DNA from: Blastopirellula marina
Lineage (GTDB): Bacteria > Planctomycetota > Planctomycetia > Pirellulales > Pirellulaceae
Direction: 5' to 3'
DNA length: 64,000 nt
Assembly: GCF_002967765.1 (NCBI RefSeq)
Contig: NZ_PUHY01000010.1
Coordinates: 744,001-808,000 of the forward strand
Under the pieces are notes generated by a model, which was not told the DNA's origin, ran no database searches, and saw only the letters and a list, made by a program, of their open reading frames with translations. The first letter of the stretch is position 1. Every line of letters begins with the position of its first letter. Shown one piece after another: positions 46,732-55,358 of the stretch. Position numbers and translations under genes: made by a program.

Positions 46732-47300
46732 GCGGCTCAGCAAGTGGCAAGCCAGCAAGTAAAACCAACCTGGCACTGATTGGATATCGAGGCACCGGCA
46801 AATCGCATGTTGCCCGGCTGTTGGCAGCTCGACTCGGTTGGCACGCCATCGACGCCGACGACTGGGTAGAATCGCACGCCGGCAAGTCGATTGCCGAGAT
46901 CTTCCAAGCCTCCGGCGAGCCGGGCTTTCGTGACCTGGAAACCGAAGCGGTACGAACGCTGACGGCCAACAAACGGCAGATCCTGGCCATGGGTGGGGGA
47001 GTGATCTTACGGGAAGCGAATCGCGAGTTGCTGCGTCAGAACTGCCATACCGTTTGGCTCACCGCATCTCCGGCGGCGATCGCCCAGCGACTTGCTCACG
47101 ACGAGACAACGCAAGCTCGGCGTCCCAGTTTAACCGGCAAGTCGGTCATCGAAGAGATCGAAGAGGTCTTGAACGCCCGGCTCGCACTTTATAAACAGTG
47201 TGCCGACGTAACGATCGAAACCGAGGGGAAGTTGCCTGAAGCCGTGGCAGATGCCATCTTGGCCGAGCTTCCCTGGCAATCTGCACAGAAAGAACCGTGA
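46728..47300 (+). CDS. aroK: Shikimate kinase
   Basis: Protein of 190 aa; phosphorylates shikimate at the 3-position with ATP. The TTG start at 46728 overlaps the aroDE stop (TTGA), and the N-terminus before the first strand is short. Walker A G-Y-R-G-T-G-K-S is at 19-26; the substrate-binding D-A-D-D-W, F-R-D-L-E-T-E-A and G-G-G-V-I-L-R motifs follow, with a lid region near R-R-P-S-L. The length is slightly longer than the usual 170-175. It is followed by the prepilin peptidase start at 47302, essentially without a gap. Confidence 0.93.
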   Translation: MSGSASGKPASKTNLALIGYRGTGKSHVARLLAARLGWHAIDADDWVESHAGKSIAEIFQASGEPGFRDLETEAVRTLTANKRQILAMGGGVILREANRELLRQNCHTVWLTASPAAIAQRLAHDETTQARRPSLTGKSVIEEIEEVLNARLALYKQCADVTIETEGKLPEAVADAILAELPWQSAQKEP

Positions 47301-47301
47301 C

Positions 47302-48597
47302 GTGGCTTGGTGGGATAACCTCGTAACCCTGTGGGTCGGCATTCCGATGCAGTTCCGCCTAATCTTGCTGTTCTTCATCGGGGCAGTGGTCGGCGGACAA
47401 ATCAATCGAGCCGTCTACCGTTGGACATGGCATCCCAAGCAATACGATCCGTGGACACCACCTCATCCCGACGCGCCGAAACGAAATTTATTCGACAAGG
47501 TTCCGATCTTCGGTTGGTTGGGTTTAGCACGTGAGAGCAAAGTACACGGCACCGCGTACTGGGTGCAACCTTTGCTGATTGAATTAGGGTGTGCGTTCTT
47601 TTTTGCCTGGTACTATCACTGGGTCATTGGCGAGAATCTCGTTCCTCCGACGGTGAACGTCCCCTTAGCGGCCGCTCAATCGCATGCGATTTACTTGCAG
47701 CATATGATCCTGATTGTCTTCATGACGATTGCGACCTTTGTCGACTTTGACTCGCGGACGATCCCTGATTACGTCACTGTTCCTGGCTTCCTGATTGGCC
47801 TGGTCTTATGTTGGCTCCTCCCATTCGTTGGCCTGCCCATTCCCGATGGTCCCAACTTTTTCGGTCTGCCTGATAGGCCGCAATTGGAGGCGATTCCGCT
47901 GCACGCGGCGATCCTTTCCGATTGGCCCGAATCTTGGAACGGGGCAGGGGCCCTCGCATTTGCCTTGTTCCTGGTCGCTGGCTGGTGGTTCGCGTTATGT
48001 CCAAAGCTAGTGTGGTGGCGAGGAGGCGTGACCAAGTTCGTTCGCTACCTGTTCGCCAGCTTCGCTCGTTATTCGCTTAACTGGCAGTACTTGGGAATGC
48101 TCGTCTTGCTGCTGGTCTTCGTTGGTGTAGCTTGGTCATTGGGCGGTCCGGACGTGTGGCGAGCCGTCTTCACCGGGCTCTTGGGGATGGCATTCGCTGG
48201 CATGCTGATCTGGCTGGTCCGCATATTTGCCAGTGCGGCGATGGGTCAGGAAGCGATGGGCTTTGGCGACGTAACGTTGATGTGCATGATCGGCGTTTAC
48301 ATCGGCTGGCAGCCGGTGATGGTAATCTTCTTCATGGCGCCGTTCATCGCTTGTGTCTTCGCGCTGATCAACTACCTGCTGACAGGCGACGCCTATCTCG
48401 CCTATGGTCCTTACCTTTGTATCGGAACGCTCCTCACGATGATCTTCTGGAGCCCGCTCTGGCAGCACTACGGTCCACTGTTGTCGCTAGGCTGGATACT
48501 GCCAGCGTTGTTCCTGGCCCTGCCGATGGTCCTAGGCGCGATGTTGATGGCATGGGTGTGGTTCAAGTTCCGCTTCATCTACCCAGACGAAGGGTAA
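47302..48597 (+). CDS. A24-family (type IV prepilin) peptidase with atypical N-terminal domain
   Basis: Protein of 431 aa from a GTG directly after the aroK stop; a longer frame from 47251 lies inside aroK. About eight to nine membrane segments. The two catalytic Asp of A24 peptidases are present: in F-V-D-F-D-S-R-T-I-P-D (Asp148/150) and the G-F-G-D motif (Asp323). The N-terminal part resembles the methylation-type domain (D-K-V-P-I-F-G-W-L) but lacks the two C-x2-C pairs. A large loop (170-240) separates the halves. It should cleave class III signals such as that of the DUF1559 protein at 10682. It is coupled to aro genes, which is probably not functional. Confidence 0.82.
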   Translation: MAWWDNLVTLWVGIPMQFRLILLFFIGAVVGGQINRAVYRWTWHPKQYDPWTPPHPDAPKRNLFDKVPIFGWLGLARESKVHGTAYWVQPLLIELGCAFFFAWYYHWVIGENLVPPTVNVPLAAAQSHAIYLQHMILIVFMTIATFVDFDSRTIPDYVTVPGFLIGLVLCWLLPFVGLPIPDGPNFFGLPDRPQLEAIPLHAAILSDWPESWNGAGALAFALFLVAGWWFALCPKLVWWRGGVTKFVRYLFASFARYSLNWQYLGMLVLLLVFVGVAWSLGGPDVWRAVFTGLLGMAFAGMLIWLVRIFASAAMGQEAMGFGDVTLMCMIGVYIGWQPVMVIFFMAPFIACVFALINYLLTGDAYLAYGPYLCIGTLLTMIFWSPLWQHYGPLLSLGWILPALFLALPMVLGAMLMAWVWFKFRFIYPDEG

Positions 48598-48665
48598 TCG
48601 GCAAAATCGGCACGACCAAGCGTCAAACGGTGAGCTATCCTTTCTCCCAGAGAGGAATTCACCGA

Positions 48666-49271
48666 ATGCTTTGGCTCGAAACGCTTCACAACTTGAACGA
48701 CGCCGCGGATCTGGTTCGCCGACGGCGTTATGGCATCATCCGCGTTCGTGGCGGCAAGTTTCACAGTTTGTCGTTTCGTCCCTGGCCCAAACTGATCTCA
48801 CGATTTGAGATCGTGACGCTTGGCCGCTGGAAGCATGCTCGGGGTGGAGACGATTGTCGACTGTTCTACAACTTTCCGATCACATCGCCTGGCTTCCTGA
48901 CGTTGGCTTACGTCGAATCGACCGCACAAACCTCTTGGAAAAGTTTACGACGAAGTGCCGAAGTGCTCGACTGGATCGCTGAGATTCGTGGAGTTCATGC
49001 CAGCGTTTGCGAGCTATCAAACGAGAAGATCAGCACGCGGCTAATGCAGCGAGTGGGGTGGGAACCTCACTGTGAGAATCTTGCCGGACGGCATTTCATT
49101 AAACGATATTACGGCGAGTTCCCGCAGCACCGCTGGCTTCCGCAGATGAAGTCGGGCTCGCAACATTTCCACAGTGAAACGCTTCCTCTAAGCGAATCCC
49201 CAACGCTCGAACCAAGTTTCGATCAGCAAGCCGTCGGAATCGGCCTTGTGGATGAAAAGGTCGGTTGCTAA
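48666..49271 (+). CDS. Uncharacterised protein with acetyltransferase-like C-terminus
   Basis: Protein of 201 aa. The ATG at 48666 has an AGAGGA site upstream; a much longer open frame runs back through the peptidase gene but is a different frame of that gene and is not credible. The region about 85-150 (A-E-V-L-D-W-I-A-E-I-R-G, then S-N-E-K-I-S-T-R-L-M-Q-R-V-G-W) recalls the last part of a GNAT fold, where an Asn/Glu-Lys helix precedes a conserved G-[FW] strand. The normal acetyl-CoA pyrophosphate loop is not obvious, so the assignment is weak. It lies 68 bp after the peptidase and 63 bp before the OmpA-like gene. Confidence 0.65.
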   Translation: MLWLETLHNLNDAADLVRRRRYGIIRVRGGKFHSLSFRPWPKLISRFEIVTLGRWKHARGGDDCRLFYNFPITSPGFLTLAYVESTAQTSWKSLRRSAEVLDWIAEIRGVHASVCELSNEKISTRLMQRVGWEPHCENLAGRHFIKRYYGEFPQHRWLPQMKSGSQHFHSETLPLSESPTLEPSFDQQAVGIGLVDEKVGC

Positions 49272-49334
49272 TATCCGCCGTGAAATTTCCGTTTTGCCTC
49301 AAGTTTCCCCGGCCCCTTGCCGACACGGCCTGCC

Positions 49335-50135
49335 ATGTTCCGTTTTTGCTCGCTGATGCTGATCTCGCTAGCACTTGCTGGCTTGGGCTGCAATCAAAAT
49401 GCCGCCTGGCGGCAGCAGCAAGCGCTAATGCAGCAACAGACGCAGTCCCAAATCGCTGAGTTCGAACGCCGAGCCTCTGGGCTGGATGCCTCGAACCAGG
49501 ATCTTCATTCGCAACTGGCCCAGGCCCAGCAGCAGCAAAAGATTTTGCAGGACGAACTAACACTCGTTCGCCGACAGCTAGGTGACACCACCAAGCAGTT
49601 GGCTCAATCGCAAGAGTTGGCCAAAGAGCGGGAACAGAAGGTACAAACACTCATGGCATCGACCCAGTACCGGGGTGGAGCTGTCATTAAGCCCAATAAC
49701 AGCCTTTCGGCTGATCTCAGTCAAATTCAAATCCCCGGAGTAAATGCTCGCCAAGATGGCGACGTGATTCGCTTGGAGATCTCAGCGGATGCCTTATTTC
49801 AGCCTGGCACCAATTCGCTGACCCCCAATTCCGAAACCATCCTCGCTCAGGTCAGCGGCGTTATCAGTCGCGATTTCCCGGCCAACAAGATTGGTGTCGA
49901 AGGACACACCGACAATCAGCCAGCCCGACCTCCGTTTACCTCGAATCACCAGCTTTCGGCCAGCATGGCACAAACGGTGTTCGATCAGTTAAGTGGACGA
50001 TACGGCATCGCTCCGGCCCGGGTTGTGGTTGTGGGGCATGGCTCGAACCACCCAGTCGTCTCGAACGCGACCCCCGCCGGTCAGCAGCGAAATCGCCGTG
50101 TTGATCTGGTGATCTACCCCGAATCAGTGGATTAG
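49335..50135 (+). CDS. OmpA/MotB-domain lipoprotein
   Basis: Protein of 266 aa. A signal peptide ends with L-A-G-L-G-C (Cys19), a lipobox-like site. The region 20-110 is a Gln-rich coiled coil (Q-Q-Q repeats). The C-terminal OmpA-like domain (about 140-264) has L-F-Q-P-G-T-N-S-L, the peptidoglycan-binding G-H-T-D-N, N-H-Q-L-S-A-S-M-A and N-R-R-V-D-L. It is probably an envelope protein tethered by lipid and binding peptidoglycan, similar in plan to Pal or to stator-like proteins without the transmembrane anchor. Downstream (50137-50178) are overlapping inverted repeats without a T-tail. Confidence 0.85.
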   Translation: MFRFCSLMLISLALAGLGCNQNAAWRQQQALMQQQTQSQIAEFERRASGLDASNQDLHSQLAQAQQQQKILQDELTLVRRQLGDTTKQLAQSQELAKEREQKVQTLMASTQYRGGAVIKPNNSLSADLSQIQIPGVNARQDGDVIRLEISADALFQPGTNSLTPNSETILAQVSGVISRDFPANKIGVEGHTDNQPARPPFTSNHQLSASMAQTVFDQLSGRYGIAPARVVVVGHGSNHPVVSNATPAGQQRNRRVDLVIYPESVD

Positions 50136-50363
50136 CCAAGCGTAACCTCCAACAAGCAAAGCTGTTACGCTACGCTTGTCGAGCTTTCAATCTTGTTTTC
50201 TTAGCTGTAGATCGCTGAAAACTTCCGACTCGTCCCTGCCTGCCAGGGCGCGGCAAAAGCAACTACAATAGGTGCCCAGGCGAACTTACGCCCGCAAGTA
50301 AGTGTCCCCCCGTGGGAACTCATTCTCTGCCCGACGTTGCCCTATAGAAAGATTCTTCCGCCG

Positions 50364-50972
50364 ATGATCACGATCGTCGACTACCAGATGGGAAACCTGC
50401 GAAGCGTTCAGAAAGCCTTCGAGCGAACCGGGCATGAAGCTCATATCACCAGCGACCCCAAAGAGATCGCCGCCGCTTCCAAAGTGGTCCTGCCTGGCGT
50501 GGGGGCCTGCGGTGATGCCGTCGACGAACTTCGACGCCGCAATTTGGTGAGTCCGATCAAAGATCAAATCGAATCGGGCACACCGTTCCTGGGCATTTGC
50601 CTCGGACTGCAGATGCTATTCGATGTCAGCTACGAAGGTGGCGAACACGAAGGTCTGGGCATTTTGCCCGGCGAAGTGGTCAAGTTCAACCTACCGCACG
50701 GTTACAAAGTTCCTCACATGGGCTGGAACCAGGCCAAGTTCCTTCACAAGCCGCCAATCTTCACAGGCATCGACGAAGGGACGCACTTCTACTTTGTCCA
50801 CTCCTACTATGTGATTCCCAGGGATAAGGACGTCGTGGCCATCGAAGCGGACTACGGTGGACCGTTCTGTGCTGCGATCTGGAAGAACAACCTTTACGCC
50901 ACGCAGTTTCACCCAGAGAAGAGCCAGGATGCTGGTCTGGCTGTGCTAAAGAACTTTGCGGAACTCGCGTAA
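50364..50972 (+). CDS. hisH: Imidazole glycerol phosphate synthase, glutamine amidotransferase subunit
   Basis: Protein of 202 aa; hydrolyses glutamine and passes ammonia to HisF in histidine synthesis. The start at 50364 gives the usual opening I-T-I-V-D-Y-Q-M-G-N-L. The catalytic Cys79 is in L-G-I-C-L-G, the oxyanion strand is L-P-G-V-G-A, and H-P-E-K-S holds the catalytic His-Glu pair. The length is typical. It lies 120 bp upstream of hisA on the same strand. hisF is not in the window. Confidence 0.95.
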   Translation: MITIVDYQMGNLRSVQKAFERTGHEAHITSDPKEIAAASKVVLPGVGACGDAVDELRRRNLVSPIKDQIESGTPFLGICLGLQMLFDVSYEGGEHEGLGILPGEVVKFNLPHGYKVPHMGWNQAKFLHKPPIFTGIDEGTHFYFVHSYYVIPRDKDVVAIEADYGGPFCAAIWKNNLYATQFHPEKSQDAGLAVLKNFAELA

Positions 50973-51091
50973 GCCTATCCCACCTCTCGTACACTTAGTC
51001 GCGGTCTAAGTTTCTTGCCGCATATCAATCTATTTGAGATATTGCCAGTCGAGTCCTCTTTTCGACCGCTGGTGCAGAAAGGATCCATAAG

Positions 51092-51805
51092 ATGGAAATT
51101 TGGCCGGCTATCGATCTTCTCGGCGGGAAATGTGTTCGCCTACAGCAAGGGGACTACAACCGCGAAACGGTCTACGGTGACGACCCGGCCGAAATGGCCA
51201 AGCGTTGGGTCGAAGAGGGAGCCGACTGTTTGCATCTGGTCGATCTTGATGGTGCCAAAGATGGTAGCCTAAAAAACCGAGACGCGATTTCGGCCATCAT
51301 CAGCGCGGTTAGCATTCCGTGTGAAGTCGGTGGTGGAATTCGCGACGAAGCAACCATCGAGCAACTTCTCGCCCTCGGACTGAGCCGTTTGGTGATCGGT
51401 ACCAAGGCCCTGCGTGAGCCCGAATGGTTTGCCAAGATGTGCGAGCGTTTTCCCAACAAGCTGGTCCTAGGCATCGATGCCAAAGAAGGCATGGTCGCGA
51501 CTGACGGCTGGTTGGAGGTAAGCACCACGTCCGCGATCGACTTGGCGAAAACCTACGAACACCTTCCCATCGCCGCGTTGATCTACACCGACATCGCGAC
51601 CGACGGCATGTTGGCTGGCCCCAATGTCCCGGCGATGAAAGCAATGAAGGAAGCGGTCAAATTGCCGGTCGTCGCATCAGGGGGTGTCACTTCGGTGGAA
51701 GACGTGAAGAACTTGACCGCAGCCGGTCTGGACGGAGCAATCGTCGGTCGGGCTCTCTACGAGAACCGCCTGACCGTTCGCGAAGCGGTTGCCGCCGCAA
51801 AATAA
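51092..51805 (+). CDS. hisA: ProFAR isomerase (phosphoribosylformimino-5-aminoimidazole carboxamide ribotide isomerase)
   Basis: Protein of 237 aa, the normal length for a single (beta/alpha)8 barrel. It carries out the Amadori rearrangement in histidine synthesis. The opening I-W-P-A-I-D-L-L-G-G-K-C-V-R-L holds catalytic Asp8; the second catalytic Asp is in Y-T-D-I-A-T-D-G-M (positions about 169-175 region), and the phosphate-binding G-G-I-R, A-S-G-G-V and I-V-G-R-A-L-Y motifs are present. It probably shares a transcript with hisH. Confidence 0.95.
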   Translation: MEIWPAIDLLGGKCVRLQQGDYNRETVYGDDPAEMAKRWVEEGADCLHLVDLDGAKDGSLKNRDAISAIISAVSIPCEVGGGIRDEATIEQLLALGLSRLVIGTKALREPEWFAKMCERFPNKLVLGIDAKEGMVATDGWLEVSTTSAIDLAKTYEHLPIAALIYTDIATDGMLAGPNVPAMKAMKEAVKLPVVASGGVTSVEDVKNLTAAGLDGAIVGRALYENRLTVREAVAAAK

Positions 51806-51934
51806 TTTAGTGAAAGCGATCGCCCCTTTGAACATATAAACAAGGCAAACAAAGTCTCGTCGGTAGCTACTCTCGCACGGTAGAATCGAAGGGGTCAAAA
51901 GAGTCACCCCTCATCGTTTTTGCAAAGCACTTCT

Positions 51935-52636
51935 ATGCACGATAGTGATCCGTCGACGACTTCGCACGCGGGGAGTTCGCGGGGGCTACTGCAAGGTCGG
52001 TTCAGTCTCCGCTGGATGATGGTCGGCATCGCCGTCCTCGCCGCCATCTTTGGTTACCTGGGCTATTTCCGATCGGCGAGAGGAGTTGTCTCGTACCAAA
52101 TTGAAACCATCCCGGCAAAGAAGCTCGATGCTTTGGGGCTGACGTTCCGTGCGATCAAGGATTCTCCTTATCGATGGGCCGAAGTAAAAGACTTCGATCT
52201 AACGGCGTTTGCTCCTGAAGACGATCGGATCCAGCAACCGTTCCGTGCGAAAGAACGTGAAGTCCATATGTGGCCTTATCAGGCCGATAGCTATACCGAT
52301 AGTCGCTTCGTCAAGGTGCCTCGGGGGGATCCTCCTCCGCAAGGCATCGAGAGCACACAGCTCGGAGGTTTTTGGGGGTTCCGAAAGGCCGGACTCCACC
52401 TGCAATTCCGACTCGAATTGCAAGTGGGACATCAGTATCCGGACTTCTCGAATACCCCGGAAGAGCATTTTCCAAAGACGAAAATGGTGGAAGGAAAATT
52501 ATTTTACGAAGGCAAAATTCCTGCCGGAGACTTGCTGTTTATCGCCCCAATTGACAACGACGTATACCACGCCATTCTCGTGCGTGCCCGGCCCATGGAT
52601 GCCGCAACCAACGCCCCTACGAAAACGGCTCCTTAA
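51935..52636 (+). CDS. Single-pass membrane protein of unknown function
   Basis: Protein of 233 aa from the ATG at 51935; a TTG 15 bases upstream is an alternative. The N-terminus is Ser/Thr-rich; G-R-F-S-L-R-W-M-M precedes one membrane segment (about 29-48). The F-S-L-R-x-[ML] entry to a helix is common in planctomycete membrane proteins. The remaining 180 residues are probably extracytoplasmic, with several Tyr/Pro-rich stretches but no known motif. It lies 129 bp after hisA and is followed by a 261-bp gap. The function is unknown. Confidence 0.65.
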   Translation: MHDSDPSTTSHAGSSRGLLQGRFSLRWMMVGIAVLAAIFGYLGYFRSARGVVSYQIETIPAKKLDALGLTFRAIKDSPYRWAEVKDFDLTAFAPEDDRIQQPFRAKEREVHMWPYQADSYTDSRFVKVPRGDPPPQGIESTQLGGFWGFRKAGLHLQFRLELQVGHQYPDFSNTPEEHFPKTKMVEGKLFYEGKIPAGDLLFIAPIDNDVYHAILVRARPMDAATNAPTKTAP

Positions 52637-52834
52637 GCCAGAATATCCGCTGGCTTTAACCGCGACAAAAGAGCGACTTTCCTGTTTTGATTTTGCGCGG
52701 CATACTACATATACCGAAGTTATTAATAGGCAATTCATTCATTTCAAATAGCGAGATCAACCTTACTCAACAGCTACTTAGACTTCCCAATCGAAGCCTG
52801 AACAGCCAATAGCAGTCAATCCACGGAGAAGAGG

Positions 52835-52870
52835 TTCCCCGTGGCTTTCCCACGCGGGAATTTCTTTTCT
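52835..52870 (+). promoter_or_regulatory. Terminator-like hairpin just upstream of the EF-G2-like gene
   Basis: TTCCC-CGTGG (52835-52844) can pair with CCACG-CGGGAA (52850-52860), two 5-bp helices around one bulged C, with a short CTTTC-type loop. The 3' side runs straight into tttcttttct. It lies 28 bp before the EF-G2 start, so it could be a terminator of the 51935 transcript or an attenuator in the EF-G2 leader. Confidence 0.4.
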
Positions 52871-52897
52871 CGTGTTTTTGCACGGAAGGAGTTTGCA

Positions 52898-54994
52898 ATG
52901 GCTACCTGTGTTTCAGAGACCGTCCGCGATATTGTGTTATGCGGTCATGGCTCGACCGGAAAGACGAGCCTGATTGACCGCCTACTTGAGATTACCCACG
53001 CAGTGGACGGCACGCATAGCGTGGATGAAGGAACGAGTGTTTGTGATTTCGAGCCCGAAGAAAAGGCTCACCATCTTTCTATCGAGGCGACTCTCGCCCA
53101 CTTCGAGCATCAAGGGCTCCGCTTTAACGTCATCGACGCTCCCGGCTATCCCGACTTCATCGGGCAAACTATCTCTGGCATGCGAGGAGCAGACACGGCC
53201 ATGATCGTCATCGACGCTCACGCCGGAATCGCCGTCAATACGCGGCGCGTCTTCCAAGAAGCCGAGAAAGCAGGCATCGGCCGCATGATTGTGGTCAATA
53301 AGATCGATGCCGAGCATGTCGATTTCGCCGAGCTGATGCAATCGATCCGCGAGACTTTCGGTCAGGCGTGTGTGCCGATCAACTTCCCCCGAATTGACAA
53401 TGGCTCGATCGTTGGTGTCGTCGAACTTTTGGATGAAAAGGCCAACACTGCGAACGCCCCCATCGACCCAGCCATCTACAAAGAGTCGCTCGTCGAAGCG
53501 ACCATCGAAGCAGATGAAGCGTGGATGGAGAAATACTTCGAAGGCGAAGTCCCCACGAACGATGACTTGAAAGTCCTGATTCCGAAGGCAGTCGCCGCCG
53601 GCACGCTCATTCCGATTGTCTGCTGCAGTATTAAGAAGGGAGTTGGAATCTCGGAACTGATGGACGCGATGGCTCTTTGCTCGTTGCCACCTTCGATGGT
53701 GCATCGTAAAGCAAAGATGCATGACGGAAGTGAAGTTGAGATCGATGGCAATCCTGATGGACCGCTCGTCGCTCAGGTGTTTCAAACTCGTATCGATCCC
53801 TTCGTGCAAAAGCTGAGCTACATCCGCGTTTATAATGGCACGCTCCGTAAAGACATGACATTGCCAAGTTCCAACGGCAAGAAAGGCCTGCGAATTGGGC
53901 AGCTTCTCGACGTGCAAGCTAACCACTTAGCTCCGATCGACGAGGCGAAGCCTGGCGATATCGTTGCGGTGGCAAAGATGGAGCAACTTCATACCGGAAC
54001 GAATGAAGGGGAAGTCGAACTTCCTGAAATCGAATTTCCACAGCCGATGGTCGGTGTGGCGATTCGTCCCAAGAGTCATAACGACGAAGCCAAGCTCAGC
54101 GTGGCACTCCATAAACTGGTCGAAGAAGATCCGACAATCCGTGTTGATCATGATGAGGAAACGCACGAGTTGGTGCTACGAGGCATGAGCGAACTTCATT
54201 TGTCCCTCATCCAGGAACGCCTGGCCCGTCGTGATCATTTGGAAATCGAAACCTACGAACCTCGGATTCCGTATCGCGAATCGATCACCTATCCGGCGGA
54301 TGGTTTCTATCGCCATAAAAAGCAATCGGGCGGGCGTGGCCAATTCGGCGAAGTCCATATCCGTGTGCAGCCGCTACCCCGTGGGACCGACATCGCTTCG
54401 TTCGCCACGAAAGCGAACTTTCCCAACCTCAAGCATGTCCACTACTTCGACTCGATGAATTTCCTGTGGATCGACTCGATTGTCGGAGCTTCGATTCCTG
54501 GCAGCTTCATGCCGGCGGTTGAAAAAGGACTGGTCGAGCGAGTTCAGAAAGGCGTGCTGGCTGGTTATCCACTGCAAGACCTTTGTGTCGAGGTTCACTA
54601 CGGTAAGCATCACCCGGTTGATAGCAGCGAAACGGCCTTCCGGATCGCCGCTTCGGCTGCCCTGCGTGAAGTCTGCAAAAAGGCAGGGCCGCAGTTGTTG
54701 GAACCGATGGTCGAAATGCACGTGACGGTGCCGATCGACTGTGTAGGGGACATCTACAGCGACATGGCGACACGTCGTGGTCAGATCTCCGGCACAGAAG
54801 ACGCTGGCTCGAACATGCAGACGGTCGTTTGCGTTACCCCGCTATCTGAGATTTCTTCGTATGCTCGCTCGCTTTCCAGTCTTACAGGAGGGCAGGGGAG
54901 CTATAGTCTGCATTTCGCCCATTACGCCCCGCTTCCGGCTCACCTGCAAGAGAAGCATCAGTATGGCATGCAAGAGGAGGAGGAAGTCGCATAG
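52898..54994 (+). CDS. EF-G-2-like translational GTPase
   Basis: Protein of 698 aa from the ATG at 52898 with a GGAAGGAG site. Five EF-G domains can be followed. G1 is G-H-G-S-T-G-K-T (16-23), G3 is D-A-P-G-Y-P-D-F (from 80), and G4 is N-K-I-D (134-137). Domain IV starts E-T-Y-E-P-R-I-P-Y-R-E-S-I and includes S-G-G-R-G-Q-F-G-E-V. The divergent G1 and G3 motifs match the second EF-G group (such as the mycobacterial fusA2 type) and not canonical EF-G, which has G-H-I-D-A-G-K-T and D-T-P-G-H-V-D-F. The role of this group is not settled. It stands alone, without rpsL/rpsG/tuf. Confidence 0.9.
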   Translation: MATCVSETVRDIVLCGHGSTGKTSLIDRLLEITHAVDGTHSVDEGTSVCDFEPEEKAHHLSIEATLAHFEHQGLRFNVIDAPGYPDFIGQTISGMRGADTAMIVIDAHAGIAVNTRRVFQEAEKAGIGRMIVVNKIDAEHVDFAELMQSIRETFGQACVPINFPRIDNGSIVGVVELLDEKANTANAPIDPAIYKESLVEATIEADEAWMEKYFEGEVPTNDDLKVLIPKAVAAGTLIPIVCCSIKKGVGISELMDAMALCSLPPSMVHRKAKMHDGSEVEIDGNPDGPLVAQVFQTRIDPFVQKLSYIRVYNGTLRKDMTLPSSNGKKGLRIGQLLDVQANHLAPIDEAKPGDIVAVAKMEQLHTGTNEGEVELPEIEFPQPMVGVAIRPKSHNDEAKLSVALHKLVEEDPTIRVDHDEETHELVLRGMSELHLSLIQERLARRDHLEIETYEPRIPYRESITYPADGFYRHKKQSGGRGQFGEVHIRVQPLPRGTDIASFATKANFPNLKHVHYFDSMNFLWIDSIVGASIPGSFMPAVEKGLVERVQKGVLAGYPLQDLCVEVHYGKHHPVDSSETAFRIAASAALREVCKKAGPQLLEPMVEMHVTVPIDCVGDIYSDMATRRGQISGTEDAGSNMQTVVCVTPLSEISSYARSLSSLTGGQGSYSLHFAHYAPLPAHLQEKHQYGMQEEEEVA

Positions 54995-55031
54995 TTTGCA
55001 TTTTGCGTGATCAAACCTTTCCGCGTACCTT

Positions 55032-55077
55032 GCCCTCGCTTTCAAGTTTGCGAAAATACGAAAGCGAGGGCATTTTT
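55032..55077 (+). terminator. Intrinsic terminator after the EF-G2-like gene
   Basis: A perfect 12-bp stem (55032-55043 with 55060-55071, GCCCTCGCTTTC/GAAAGCGAGGGC) with a 16-base loop is followed by ATTTTTATT. It begins 37 bp after the stop codon. Confidence 0.88.
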
Positions 55078-55080
55078 ATT

Positions 55081-55358
55081 GATTGTTCCTTTCGGGTTCA
55101 TTTTCGTTGCCTATAACGACGAAAACATTGGTGACCTTTTGTCAGGCCGGGCATCCAAAAACTCAATAACCCCGTGGAAAAGTCCATGCAACCGGCAATC
55201 TTGAACCGAGACATGCATCTTCTGGCGACCTGTTACTGTCGAACCTGCCTCTGTTGTTGTCACTAAACGACAACGCGGCCCGCTTCCCACAGCGGACACG
55301 TTCATGATTCGCACAGGACACACCTCTCTCGTCGGTTCAAATACTTAGGACACATGCC
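55081..55358. other. Intergenic region upstream of the serine acetyltransferase
   Basis: No gene is supported. The promoter of the acetyltransferase gene is expected here. I see no convincing -35/-10 pair, riboswitch fold or T-box sequence. Confidence 0.35.

Noticed and set aside
48132-48665. Upstream extension of the 48666 gene back through the prepilin peptidase
   Set aside because: This part is another frame of the peptidase gene; the ATG at 48666 with an AGAGGA site is a better start.
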